From assembly GCA_027475525.1 (NCBI GenBank), contig JAMWFC010000092.1, positions 992,001-1,056,000 on the forward strand: a stretch of DNA of 64,000 nucleotides. The letters are read 5' to 3'. The position numbers and the translations under genes are program-made. The notes under the pieces were generated by a model, which saw nothing but the letters and a program-made list of their open reading frames with translations, searched no databases and was not told the DNA's origin. Positions 23,813 through 34,850 of this stretch are shown here, one piece after another. This stretch comes from Macrolepiota albuminosa. Lineage: Eukaryota; Basidiomycota; Agaricomycetes; Agaricales; Agaricaceae. The number at the start of each line of letters is the position of its first letter. Position 1 is the stretch's first letter.

Positions 23813-26800
23813 ATGGACAGCATGCCCGTGGACTTGAGTGAGCAGCAGCAGCAGCAGCTACAGCAGCAGCAGTTTGAGAGTACGCCGTCGGTCTTACCGT
23901 CGGCTGAAGGGGGGGGGCAGATGGCTCCCCCGCTGACCCAAAATGCGCCCCAGTGGGGACAATCGCAACCAGCTGTGGGCTTCCCACAGCAGCAGCAACC
24001 ACCAGCAGCGGGCTACCTGCCGCAGCAGCCGGTGATCAGTGGCTATCCGCCACTTCAAACCATGCAGGGCAACTTCATGCCCCAGAACGCACCTGTGGGT
24101 GGCTATCAGCCCCAACAACCAGCACCGGGCGCTTATGCGCCACATCACACCGAGGGCCAATTCCAGCAACAGGCCTATGGGGGGCTAGTCAGCCCCCAAG
24201 CAGCGTCGGCATGGAGGCAACTTGCCCCTGTACCGGCAACAGGGCAACTGGGGACACATCCTTTTCCCCAGTTTACCGCCCTGGCGCACTACCCTGGGAT
24301 GGGTGGTGTGCCCGTAATGATGCCGTATCCCCCGGCTTGGATGGGGGCTTGGGGCGCAATGCTCCAGTACAGCGACTTGCATGAGTCACAAGCCAAGGGA
24401 GGCCGGTCGATTTCCCTGTCGACCACAGCACCAATTGACAATCTAGAGGGACGCAAAGCATCCCTTGGGCAGGCCACCGCGGCCATCGAGAGTACAGAAA
24501 CTCTCAATACAGAACGGAGCATCAGTTCATCAGCTGATGCGCCGACGGAGAGCTTGGCCAAGCTCTCCTTGCTACAGCGGCTGGAAATGCCGCACCAATC
24601 CGAGCCCAGCTCGGAAGAAGAGTCGCGTCCTCGGCCAAGCTCTCCTTGCTACAGCGGCTGGAAATGCCACACCAATCCGAGCCCAGCTCGGAAGAAGAGT
24701 CGCGTCCTCGACACGACAAAGGAAAAGCATGGGCTGTCGAGCCCACTCACAGCCAGGACTTAGTCCTGGCTACCCTTCTCCAACGTCTGGGAAATAACGG
24801 ATACGATGTACCCGCAGAGTCATCATTCCTCCGCGATGCGGAGGCAGTCGTCCTCATCTGCCGGATGATGGACGACATGGATCATATGCACGCTCAGCGC
24901 AAAACTGATCTCCTTGCCATTTCGGCCGCTCGTAAGCGGCAGACTACACCCCCGAGTCGGGACACCGACTCCAGCAAAAGGGCGCGTCGGCAAGGAGTGG
25001 AGGACGCGCCCTCCCGCTCGATTAAGTCGAGCGTTGCTGCCCCCGGCTGGGAGGCCGGTCTAGGACGGGACATCCTCCCCTATGAAGATGTTCCTGCTCC
25101 AGCTGCCCCCCGGCTTATCCAGTGCCTCGCCAGCGGCGCGTCTGAGGTCGCGTCTTTGCGACCAGTATCCGTGGTATCCACCACGTACTCTGGGGAGCAG
25201 AGTTCCAGGGGCGTGAGCACACGCCCCACTGAGGCCAAGGCCTCACAACCCCGAAAGGATTGTCGGGGTAAGCAACCGGAAGGGCGCGCCTACGTCAACG
25301 TGCACTTCCCCGAGGATGCCCCGAAAGGGGCCCCAGGGGCTAACATCCCCTTTTTACCCGCTATACTGGTAGAGGGCCTGCCAGCCCAACTCCCGCGGTG
25401 TGTGTGGGCAATGGACCCACGATCTGAGAAGTCGGAGCCGGAGAGGCTGCCTTCCCCTCCCTCCGACGACGATTGGTATGAGGAGCCTGAAGAGGCTCGT
25501 ATGGAATCCCCAGTGCCGCACGAGACGGCGGCACAGCGTATGGCGCGCGAACAGCGCAACAGCAATCGACGAGCCAAGATGGAGCGTCGGGCGCAGAACA
25601 GCGCCAAACGAGGGGCCGCCCTTCTTGAGGACGAAACCGGGCGCATCCCTGATGCGCTCGGTGTGGTGATCTACCGTGATCACACTATTGAGCGCCAGAA
25701 CTCATTCTTTGGCGTGGGGTTGGCTCCCCAATTCTATTGGTCACCAATGACCAATACCATCTTCGTCAGGCAAGAAGCCCGTGCAGCCAGGTCCTTCGAG
25801 GACGATAAACAGGGCAACGCCGCCGCGACGCCCCACAACAGTAAGGTGTACCAAGTTGCACCTTGCGGGTTTCCCTGCAGTCCTTGAGAAGTCCGCAGAC
25901 TTCATGCACTGGTTAACAACCAGTTTACGCCGCTTCGTCAGCGTCAGTTGGGCTACCTCTTGCTCAACGAATTCAAGCAGGTGGCGCTCAACTGCCACCC
26001 TATGGCCCGAGACAGAGCTATGTCTCATTTACTCGACGAGGTCGAGTATAGGACTATCGCGGTACCCTTCGCGAGTCCAGAGAAGCGGGAGAGTTTCCCG
26101 CAAATGATTGTGCCGTTGCGGCTCTATCGCCGCAAAGAGGGAGGGAAAATTGCCTTTGTCGGCCTTACCCCCCCTGATCCAAAGCAACCATTTGCTTTGG
26201 ACTACCTGGGCTCATACGCCCTTCTTTATGGACGTCCTGGGACGTCCAATGTGTGGACCGGTCTGGCCATGGACCGAGCCATGCGCATTCATTGGCGCAG
26301 CCTCTTTGGGTTTGCGCTTGTACGCGCCCTCAGCGCCAGCTGCCCCTCCAAGGCCACGGTACACAAGTACCTGGCCTACGTCTTCGCCAGGCCAGGCCTC
26401 TACAAAGAGGCCGTGGCTGAGTACGAGGCGGCCACGGGGCAAGTCTTTGAGCCCATCCACGCCGACGACCCTACCTTCGAGGTTTGGGCTGTGGACATTC
26501 CGGAAGCGTCAGCTTCCGTGTTCTCCACTTCGGACGCGTTACGCGTCCTTCTTCACAATCAAATCCCGGTCAGCTGGGCTGACCACGCATACACTTATGG
26601 GGTCACCTACTTGGCCCATCTATTCTTCAGTGACAGCCGGCTCTACAACGAGGCGGCTGCTATCGACGACGAGAGGCTACAACGCCTCGACCACTACGGT
26701 ACACCCCAGTCCATCCCTCAGTGGGATGGGTGGCGCGAGGCCACCATCGGCGATCGCCAACGCCTGATGCTCCAGCAGCAGGACAGTCGTCGTGCATACG

Positions 26801-27129
26801 ACGACGCACTCGCCAAGGGGATGTACCTCTTCATCGGGCAAGACATTCATGCCCACGAAATCTGGACGCGCCAGTACCCGTCCGACACCGGGGATCTGCC
26901 TGATCTCCAACCACCCGTCTCGGGGTCGACCATTGACCCCAATCTCACACTGTCCCCCCTCCGGGACTATGACAATTCCCTGCCAGTAGCAGGGCCTTCG
27001 GGCACTTCTTACGCGCCTGCACCCGAGGATGAACTCCTCGACTACGACATGGACAACGTGACTGCTGATCCATTCCGGGAGCCTGGGGACTCTCCCATTG
27101 CCCCCGTCCCAGACTTACCGATGGCATGA
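23813..27129 (+). CDS. Accessory ORF downstream of pol in gypsy family A; unknown function
   Basis: The frame begins 102 bases after the pol stop and ends 45 bases before the 3' LTR. Counting the duplication at 24556-24709 once gives 1,079 codons with one internal TGA (25885, codon 666). Residues 1-200 are rich in Gln, Pro and Gly with loose repeats (GYLPQQ, GGYQPQQ, GAYAP). A charged middle follows, with a basic KRARR patch and a helical segment MAREQRNSNRRAKMERR. From about 590 to 950 there is a compact, folded-looking domain (FYWSPMTNTIFVRQEARAAR, LGYLLLNEFKQVALNCHP, DHAYTYGVTYLAHLFF). No signal peptide, membrane segment or enzymatic motif was found, so it does not look like an envelope protein. 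From memory, unverified, similar hypothetical proteins occur widely in Agaricomycetes. It could be a second structural protein or a captured host domain. Confidence 0.75.
24556..24709. repeat. 77-bp tandem direct duplication in the accessory ORF
   Basis: Copies 24556-24632 and 24633-24709 (start ggccaagctctcc) differ at one base (ccgcacc against ccacacc). Removing one copy rejoins the frame. Confidence 0.95.
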
Positions 27130-27162
27130 CCATCGTATTATCTTGAGACCGTAGCTCGGTCT

Positions 27163-27174
27163 GTTTGGGGGGGG
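27163..27174 (+). other. Polypurine tract of gypsy family A
   Basis: A run of G residues directly before the 3' LTR, in the position of the plus-strand primer of LTR retrotransposons. Confidence 0.75.
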
Positions 27175-27408
27175 TGTAGCGTAGTCCGCTATGTGGCGTT
27201 GGCCACGTAGCTTTACTTACTGTATAGTAGTAAATATTATATTATATTTATTATAATATAATATTATTTACATTAGTATATAATTAGTTACCCAGCTGCT
27301 TACAAAGCAGCTTATTTTTGTGTTTATACTACATAGTCAATAGACTGGACTGGTCTGATTCTGTGCAGTGTGAACCTAAGCTCTCACAATCCCTGTAACT
27401 TCGTTACA
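27175..27408 (+). repeat. 3' LTR of gypsy family A element
   Basis: 234 bp, identical to the 5' LTR except for three bases: cacgtag for cacatag, gactgg for gaccgg and cttcgtta for ctttgtta. It is followed by the TCAGC target copy. Confidence 0.95.
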
Positions 27409-28280
27409 TCAGCATAGCATGCAGTCTTAGATATCTTGGGTAGCTTTCTTATTTGCTTTCTTCCCCATCTGCTGCTTAGGTGAGTGTCTTCATGCTTTCT
27501 CATGTTGCTAGTCTGTCTCACTGCCAACTTCTTTTTTTTGTAGCTTTTCTATTGTATATTACTTTTTTTTTCCAATTCTTGCTCTTTTCACAAATCATCA
27601 GTGAGACACCCCCTCTTTGTGGCTATCTGGTAAGCTGGACTCACCTCTCACCTTAGATATTTTGTTCTTAAAAGTTTGATATTATATTGCACCATCTTAG
27701 TACAAAATATCTAAAGTAAGTTTGTGATAGGAAGGTCACGTTGGCCCTTCACTCAAAGATTGGATGCTGGTCAAAGACTGGTCAACGAGATAGTTGAAGA
27801 GATTCACAGTCTGGCAGACTTGGTGCTCTCCTTTCATGAATCTGGATTTAGATCAGATAAAGCTTAAGACTTTGTTGACACTGCTACACATTGTCTTGAA
27901 ATTCTTCAAGCCAAAATCAGGAATGAGCATTGTCCTTTGTGTTCAAACTCACCTTCACTTCCACTTGATCTGTCCAACTATTCTGGACCTGATCGAAGTG
28001 TCACACTCCTTGGTCATAGTCTGGGCCTCCCAACCACTTCTCATGCTCAAGCCATTGAATCAGTAGCATAGGCATCCCTGCTTAACCAGGTAGAACTTTC
28101 CATGAAAGAGGCAAAGCTGGACTAGTCTATTCAAATTGCCAATAATCTCTCATCAGGTCTCAAAATTAAGGACTTTGACTCCACAGCCATTCCTTTCTCT
28201 TTACTCACTATTATGCCACACCTTGCTTGCTTTTTTATATTGTTTTGCTAAAAAACATTGTCTCCTGCATCCAGTGTCTT
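27409..28280. other. No gene seen
   Basis: About 870 bases of AT-rich, CpG-poor DNA between the gypsy and copia elements. A 91-codon chance frame at 27794 shows no family character. Confidence 0.5.
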
Positions 28281-28562
28281 TGACGAGAACAATGACTAGC
28301 AGTTCTGGCAGTACTATTGCATATAATGTCACACAATAGTGTAACACTATCGTATGTTTTACTCTTATTTTATTTTTTCAAATTCTCTTTATATTGATTA
28401 CTTATCACTATTTAAAATGCTCTTCACAGAGCTCCAAATGTCTTACCATTGTATGTAGTTAAAAGACCACAGATTCCTGGAGTCAAAACCATCTTCATTT
28501 CTTGACTCCAGATTATATTGTACTATACAACCAAATATACGTTATTGCAAAATGCTGCGACA
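28281..28562 (+). repeat. 5' LTR of copia-2
   Basis: 282 bp with TG and CA ends, sharing GACTCCAGATTATATTGTAC with the 3' copy. Confidence 0.85.
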
Positions 28563-28566
28563 GGTT

Positions 28567-29629
28567 ATGGGCTCTGCTGCTGCAAATGACAATACTTCTG
28601 AGACTTAACAGTTTCTGAAGTTCAACAGTATGAATTACCATATGTGGGCAGACAATATGAAGTCTGCTCTACTAGCAAAGGGATTATAGGGAGTAGTCTC
28701 CAGACGCAAAACTCACCTACTTAAACCACCTGCCAAATATTCTGCATTGATGGCTTCACCCTGTCCCAAGAGTGATGAGCAACCTGACACTCCTTATAAG
28801 GAGAAGGACGATTTGATGAAGGCCATGCAGACAAAGGAGTTTTTGACTTGGAAACACGCACAGAAAAAGTACCAGTGCTGGGTCATTAGAGATGATTCAG
28901 CCATTGGTTTAATTCAAGCCACTATGAAATATATTCAATGTGAAGCCATTACTGATTATACAAGTTCCAAGAAGGTTTGAGACCAATTACAAAAAAACTA
29001 TATTGACCAGCATAGTGGCATAAATATCTACTATTATTATCAGCAGATGTATGCGAAGCAATGGGACGGAAACTCGCTCTTGACCAATCATCTTGGGTTC
29101 TATATGATTATTTGTCGTTGCTTCATTGATGCTGGTCACAAGGTTGATAATTTTACTATCCTGAATGCTATGCTTCTTTTGTTGCCCAAGACTCCAACAT
29201 GGAAGGTAGTTAAGCAAAATTTGTTGCTTTGGAGCACTTCCTTGACTCTGGAAATGGTCACAACCAAGTTACTGTCCATTTATAACAGATTTATGCTTGA
29301 AGATTCCACTACAAATAAGACCTTGGCTTTTATTTTGAAAAGGGAACATATCTCAAGTGGGAGTAAATGTGATGTCAAACACGTAAAGAAAAATATCTGA
29401 TCTAAATGTGAACCTATTTAAACCTGACAACGTCTGCTACAATTGTGGCGAAAAGGGGCGTTGGTGACCAAAGTGTCCTAAACTGAATAAATCCAAGTCA
29501 GTCAGGAATGCGAACCTATCTTTTTCAGTAGATGAGGAGCCTTCATGCAAAGTTGGAAAGATGGCTACTGAAGATGGCATGTCTTCTGGCCTCCTCCTTG
29601 ACAGTGCTGCATCATATCATATGATTGCA
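28567..29629 (+). pseudogene. Copia-2 Gag and protease remnant
   Basis: Starts MGSAAANDNTSET four bases after the LTR. A Gag core follows (FLKFNSMNYHMWADNMKSAL, then LMKAMQTKEFLTWKHAQ), then a degraded CCHC knuckle near 29430-29470 (CYNCGEKGRW with a stop replacing the expected residue). The protease motif LLLDSAASYHM lies near 29600, just upstream of the inserted LTR. Several stops and shifts are present. Confidence 0.8.
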
Positions 29630-29636
29630 GACCAGT

Positions 29637-30154
29637 TGTAAGGGCAACCTCTAGAGGCTGTGGCTCAGTCACACAGCTGGCAGAGGGAGATCCAAAGTGT
29701 ATTAGAATATATACTGACAATATCAAAGTAGCTACTCACCTGGCAGAAGGAGATCCAAAGAGAACAAGTCTGGGGATTCCCTATGCCAGGTTGGACACTT
29801 CTGGGGCCTCTGAAGCATGGGAAACAACTGTACAGTACAACAAAACCTTAAAAACTCGAAAATTGACTAACCAAATAAGTGTGCAAATAAGGAAGGAAAA
29901 TTCCAGACTTTAGAAGTCAGAAAGGCAAACTCTGGCTTATCTAAGCAGCCTGGAGCGATGCTGAAGGGCCCACACTTGTCTGAGTGATAGCTAAAGAACC
30001 AGAGCACCTCAAAGGTTGAGAATAGTACTAACAGATAGTGTTGAAAAAGTAGTAACAGCAAAATGAGAGAATGATAGAAGAAATAAGGAAGTGAATGAAA
30101 GGAGAGTGAAGAAATAAAGAGTGAAAGAAGAAAGGAATGAGGAGTCCCCTGACA
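29637..30154 (-). repeat. Solo LTR of gypsy family C inside copia-2
   Basis: 518 bp, inverted, TGTAAGGGCA to CCCCTGACA. Perfect CCAGT duplications lie at 29632-29636 and 30155-30159. It splits the copia protease-coding region and so is younger than copia-2. Confidence 0.95.
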
Positions 30155-33100
30155 CCAGTCTTACTTCATAATCTATCAAAAGATCAATTATCAGCATATT
30201 TCTGTTGATGGAATGAACACTTTGACCATGGCTGGAAAGGGAACTATTTCTTTTTGAACATGCTTATCTGATGATGTCATAGATGTTCAATTACATGATG
30301 TTTTATATATTCCTACATTGGATACCAATCTTATTAGCCTCAGTTTACTGCAAAGAGCTGGAGCCACAATCAAAGGCCTGACTTACGGCATTGGTTTAGC
30401 ATGGGGAGAAAGGGACTTTCTTCATGCTAATTTGATCAGAACGCATGGTACACTTTACTGAATCATCATTATGACCATTGGTATTGATGAAAATAAAATT
30501 GCTTACATTGCCAGTGAGCCTACTATGTGTTTGTGGCATCACTGACTAGGACATATCAGCCCTTGTTCAATCAAAAACATGGTCGATCAAGACCTTGTTA
30601 CTGGAATCAATATCAAGTTTCCTCGTGAGTTTGATCGCCTCTGCAGTGGTTGTGCAGAAGGCAAATCAACTTGCCCTCCTCTTTCTGATGCTAGTTGCAT
30701 TCAATACAACAAGAATGAATTGCTCATTGTCAATTTAACAGGTCCTATGAGTGTGCCTACCTGGGATGGCAAACGTTATGCTTTAGCCATAGTGGAAGCA
30801 AGCTGATATTATCCTACCAGCTTTCTTTTACAGAATAAAGAAGAAGCTTATTCAGCTCTTTGTGATAACGTTGCTTGTTACAAATGTGAAGGAGGGAAAC
30901 TTGTGAAAATCATTAGAACAAATAATGGAAATGAGTTTGTTAATGCACTGATGCAAGAATTTTGCAAACAGAATGGCATAATTCATCAAACAACGAACTC
31001 ATACTGACCTCAGTAAAATGGCATTGCTGAGCGCACAATTGCCATTCTAATAGAAATGGTCAGAAGCATGCTTTATGCTGCCAAAATGGACTTACACTAT
31101 TGGGGTGAGGCATTCTTATATGCCATATACTTATGTTCCATTACACTCACCTCTGCTCTTGGAGAGAAAATACCTTATACAGAATGGTACGGTTGCAAAC
31201 TGAATCTATCCCATGTAAAAATCTTCAGTTCTTTAAGATGGGCTCACGTGCCTAAAGAGGTATGACATGGCAAACTAGAATCATGGACAGTGCATGTGCA
31301 GATGTTAAAATGGTGGATGGATGAGACCAAAGGCTATAGACTGAAAGATCTTAAGAATGGCAAACTCATAACTTCTAGAGACGTTGAGTTTTATGAGGAT
31401 GATACTCCAAGTGAGTTAGCCCATTTGTACTCTGGACTCATAAGTTCAACCTCAGATGAAATAAATTGTTTCATCAACATGGCCATCTATCTGGAATCCA
31501 GCAAACCTCATGAAATTTCCATTCCAGAACCATCCTCTGAATCTGAAGTGGAAACTCAGCTTTCAAATGAAAACGCTTTGGATAATGGTTCTGAAGATGA
31601 TGCCTTCATGGAAGACTTACAGTATCCATCTGTTTCCCCTATTCCTCATCCATCTAATTGCAACTCTACTCCACCTATACCTCCTGCACCTCGAAAGACC
31701 ACAAAATGGTCAAACTTGCCTAAGCATGAACCTTCAACGTGCACAAAACATGTACCTATCAGGTATCAGACAGACCAAGATGACAACAAAAATAAAGGTC
31801 ACATGGCTTTTGTTGCTGTTTTGGGTCCTTGCATTGAAGAAGCTTTGAATTTGCCTCAAGCTGTCAAATGACAGAGAGCTATTGAGAGCAAATATAAGCA
31901 ATTGCTTTACAAGAAAGTATTTGAGGAGATCAATGATTTACCTCTGGGCAAAAGAGCAGTGGGAAGTGAAATTGTTTTGAAGGAAAAGTTTGATGACCAA
32001 GGCAATCATGCAAAGTTCAAAGCCCATATCATTGCTCAAGGTTTCTCCCAAATCCCTGGCATCAATTATAATGACACTTTTTCTTCAGTTGCAAAATTTA
32101 CAACACTGCAAGTATTCTTGTCTTTAGCCACAACCCTTGATTTTGAGGTACATCAAATTGATGTGATCGGAGCATACCTCAAAGGCTTTCTTGATGAAGA
32201 AATATATATGAAGGCACCTAATGGGATTGAGAAAACCAAGTACTGGAGGCTACTCAAGACGATCTATAGTCTCAAGCAAGCAGGTCATAAGTGGAAGGAG
32301 AGATTACATGACATACTGATGTGCTTGGATTTTAAACTCTCCCACACCGACGATTGTCTTTACATCCTTCAATCAAAGGGTAAAGTAATTCTCATTGTTT
32401 TGGTTTATATGGATGACATGGCTATTGCTAGTTGAGATATCTGCCAAATTATTTCATTCAAACATTATTTGGACAAAGAGTTCGACATAACTGATTTAGG
32501 AGAAATTTACTATCTTCTAGATCTACAAATTTAAAAAAGATTGACCAAACCAAGCCATATATCTCAACCAGTCAATGTATATCGACACAATCCTTGATCA
32601 TTTTGGCATGAGCTCATGTCATCCCGTTGCCACTCCTCTGCCCACAAATCACAATCTCTCCCTACTACAGTGCTCTCACTCTGAGAAAGACAGAGAAAGT
32701 TACAAGACTTACTTAAATAGCTTAAACTATCTTTCTCTAGTTGGCTTGCTACTTTATGCTACACAAACCCATCCCAACATTAAATTTTTAGTGAGTTTGT
32801 TGGCTCAATTCTCAAACAACCCTGGTGTTTCTCATCTTGTGGGCTGTAAATGAGTATTGCGCTACCTGAAAGGCACTAAAGCTTATAGTTTAAAATTGGG
32901 AGGGTTGGAAACCAACAAGGTAACCCTAGTCAGATGGAGTGATGCCAACTGGGTACAAGACCAATATGACAGGTGATCTATCAATGGATGGTGTTACGAC
33001 ATCAATAGAAGTCTCGTCTTGTGGTCATTCAGAAAGCAGTTGGTAACTGCTACCTTTATGGTTGAGACAGAATATATTGCATCAGCTAATGCCACTTGCA

Positions 33101-33410
33101 AGGCCATCTGGCTATGTAATCTGCTGCAAGATTTAGATTTTGAACAAGTTGAAGCTACAATTATTCATACTGACAACACTAGGAGTATAGCTCTATCTAA
33201 AAATTCCATCAGACACTCACAAGCCAAACACATCAATATTCGCTTCCATTTTATCCATGAACACATTGCTTGTGGAAATATAAAGCTTCAATACATCTTG
33301 ACTCATGACATGATAGCAGATGCCCTTACAAAAGCTTTACCAAAGGAAACATTCAAAAAACATTGTACAAGACTTGGTGTATTATTGCTGCTGCTGCTGT
33401 CAAATGGGAG
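30155..33410 (+). pseudogene. Copia-2 Pol remnant: integrase, RT, RNase H
   Basis: The integrase zinc-binding part (LGHISPCSIKNMVDQD, CSGCAEGKSTCPP) lies near 30535-30690 and core remnants run to 31260. A Ty1/copia RT follows at 31902-32435 with GAYLKGFLDEEIYMKAP and the catalytic VYMDDMAIAS. RNase H-like sequence is at 33019-33429 (TFMVETEYIASANATCKAIW, IHTDNTRSIALSKN, HDMIADALTKALP). Multiple stops separate these frames. Confidence 0.9.
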
Positions 33411-33759
33411 TGATGAGAAAAATGACTAGCAGCTCTGGCAGTACTATTGTGTATAATGTCACGCAATAGTGTAATACTATCATATGTTTTACTCTTATCT
33501 TAGTTTTTCAAATTCTCTTTATATTGATTACTTATCACCATTTAAAATGCTCTCCACAGAGCTCCAAATGTCTTATCATTTTGTATAGTTAAAAGACCCC
33601 AGATTCCTGGAGTCGAAACCATCTTTGTTTTTTGACTCCAGATAATGGTTATATTATATTTGATATATTACTTATACTAACATATAAAATCATCTTAGTT
33701 TCTTGACTCCAGATTATATTGTACTATACAACCAAATATACGTTATTGTGGCTGCGACA
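33411..33759 (+). repeat. 3' LTR of copia-2, expanded
   Basis: 349 bp, 67 longer than the 5' LTR. The extra bases lie around 33634-33710, where the TTGACTCCAGAT motif occurs twice around an AT-rich stretch, as if a short internal duplication occurred. Confidence 0.85.
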
Positions 33760-34078
33760 GCCTTCTATTCCTCTCTGTGAACTTACAAAATCAGACATTT
33801 TTCCCACACATAGTCTGCTGCACAAACCTCAATCTAGTCTTTTTGGGCTTTCATACAGTCCAGAGAAAAGAAACTTTAATTGCATCTGTAATAATCATGT
33901 AATAACTAATCTAAATACAAGCATGCAGTTTGGGCATTGAGTGCAGTTCCGATGGACATTACTCCAATAGGAGGTATGCAGCATTGACGAGTAAGAGCCC
34001 ATAGATGTCGCAAATGTGCGGATATGTAGACTAGCTTAAACATGATAAAAACAGATTAGCAAATAACCTATATTTTAT
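33760..34078 (+). other. Upstream part of duplicated gene unit 1
   Basis: From 33787 the sequence matches 39693-39990 upstream of the second gene copy (for example TTTTTCCCACACATAGTCTG). It is the distal promoter side of the tandem unit. No gene seen. Confidence 0.7.
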
Positions 34079-34843
34079 CACCTGTCTCTGACATCCTAAT
34101 GCAATATAGAGTAGAATTATAGTAAAATAGTAATGCAATTTCCTCTGTAACGTAAAGATAACTAATACATCATGATGGTAATGCAATTTCTTCTGTAACC
34201 TTACACATAACTAATGCATCACTTATGCATTTATGGTCAGTGATGCATTACTCAATTTCTAAATGCAGAAAAATGCATCAACAAAGGATTGAACAGAGGA
34301 TATTTTATGTAAGTAAGCAGGAATTCAACGATATAACCAATAGACCACCATGCCATTTAAAATAATGTAAGTCACAGACTATAGATACTGTTGCAAGACC
34401 TGTCTAGTGCTGACACCAGTCAGCTGGTTAGGCCTTGTTGGTTAGGGTTTTGTTAGTTAGGTGTTAGGGCTTAGTTAGAGGTTTGGTTAAGGCTTAGGAC
34501 AGGGATATTTATTATTGGTTAGGGTTTTGTTAGTTAGGTGTTAGGGCTTAGTTAGAGGTTTGGTTAAGGCTTAGGACAGGGATATTTATTAAAGGGGAGC
34601 TTGTCTCCCCTTTACTACATGCGCTCTTTTACTTTTGTTATTGAGGCAAGTTAGTCAATGCTGTTAATTATTATGTGTTCAGGTTTGTGATGCACATGTT
34701 CAAGTCTTGGTATTGCCGTGTTTTAGTAATTCTTTTCTTGCCTTACTAATGCACTAATTGCACCATATAAGTTATACTAAATATTGCATTACTATTCTAC
34801 TGTAATTCTACCACATTATGCATTACAATGTCGGGGTCAGCTG
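34079..34843. mobile_element. Non-autonomous DNA transposon, hAT-like, in the unit 1 promoter
   Basis: The uninterrupted unit 2 reads straight through cctatattttatataatgtg. Here that site is split by 765 bp flanked by ATTTTAT (34072-34078 and 34844-34850). The ends CACCTGTCTCTGACATC and (inverse) CAGCTGACCCCGACATT start an imperfect inverted repeat of about 60 bp. No transposase is present. A 7-8 bp duplication and a CA start suggest hAT. The 77-bp duplication at 34438 adds to its length. Confidence 0.75.
34438..34591. repeat. 77-bp tandem direct duplication
   Basis: Copies start at 34438 and 34515 (ttggttagggttttg) and match by eye. It lies in the non-autonomous transposon. Confidence 0.95.
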
Positions 34844-34850
34844 ATTTTAT

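Larger units (their letters stand above)
15989..27408 (+). mobile_element. Nearly complete Ty3/gypsy chromovirus with accessory ORF (family A)
   Basis: Two 234-bp LTRs (15989-16222 and 27175-27408) border an element flanked by perfect TCAGC duplications (15984-15988 and 27409-27413). The LTRs differ at only three bases, all CpG transitions, so the insertion is recent. Inside are one Gag-Pro-Pol frame, a separate third ORF and a polypurine tract. After counting three 77-bp duplications once each, both frames are continuous except for six TGA codons. The total is about 11.2 kb, large for this group. No clear tRNA primer site beginning TGG follows the 5' LTR. Confidence 0.95.
28281..33759 (+). 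mobile_element. Decayed Ty1/copia element (copia-2) with solo LTR insertion
   Basis: The 5' LTR is 28281-28562 (TGACGAGAAC to TGCTGCGACA) and the 3' LTR is 33411-33759 (TGATGAGAAA to GGCTGCGACA). Flanking 5-mers GTCTT and GCCTT agree at four of five positions, the difference being C/T. Gag, protease, integrase, RT and RNase H remnants occur in copia order. All are interrupted by stops, and the protease region contains a gypsy solo LTR. Confidence 0.9.

Noticed and set aside
23813..27129. Envelope gene in the accessory ORF
   Set aside because: No signal peptide, no membrane segment and no glycoprotein-like cysteine pattern.
34438..34600. TTAGGG-like words suggesting an interstitial telomere
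   Set aside because: The words are irregular (TTAGGGTTTTG, TTAGGTGTTAGGG) and lie inside the hAT-like element, doubled by the 77-bp duplication. There is no tandem array.
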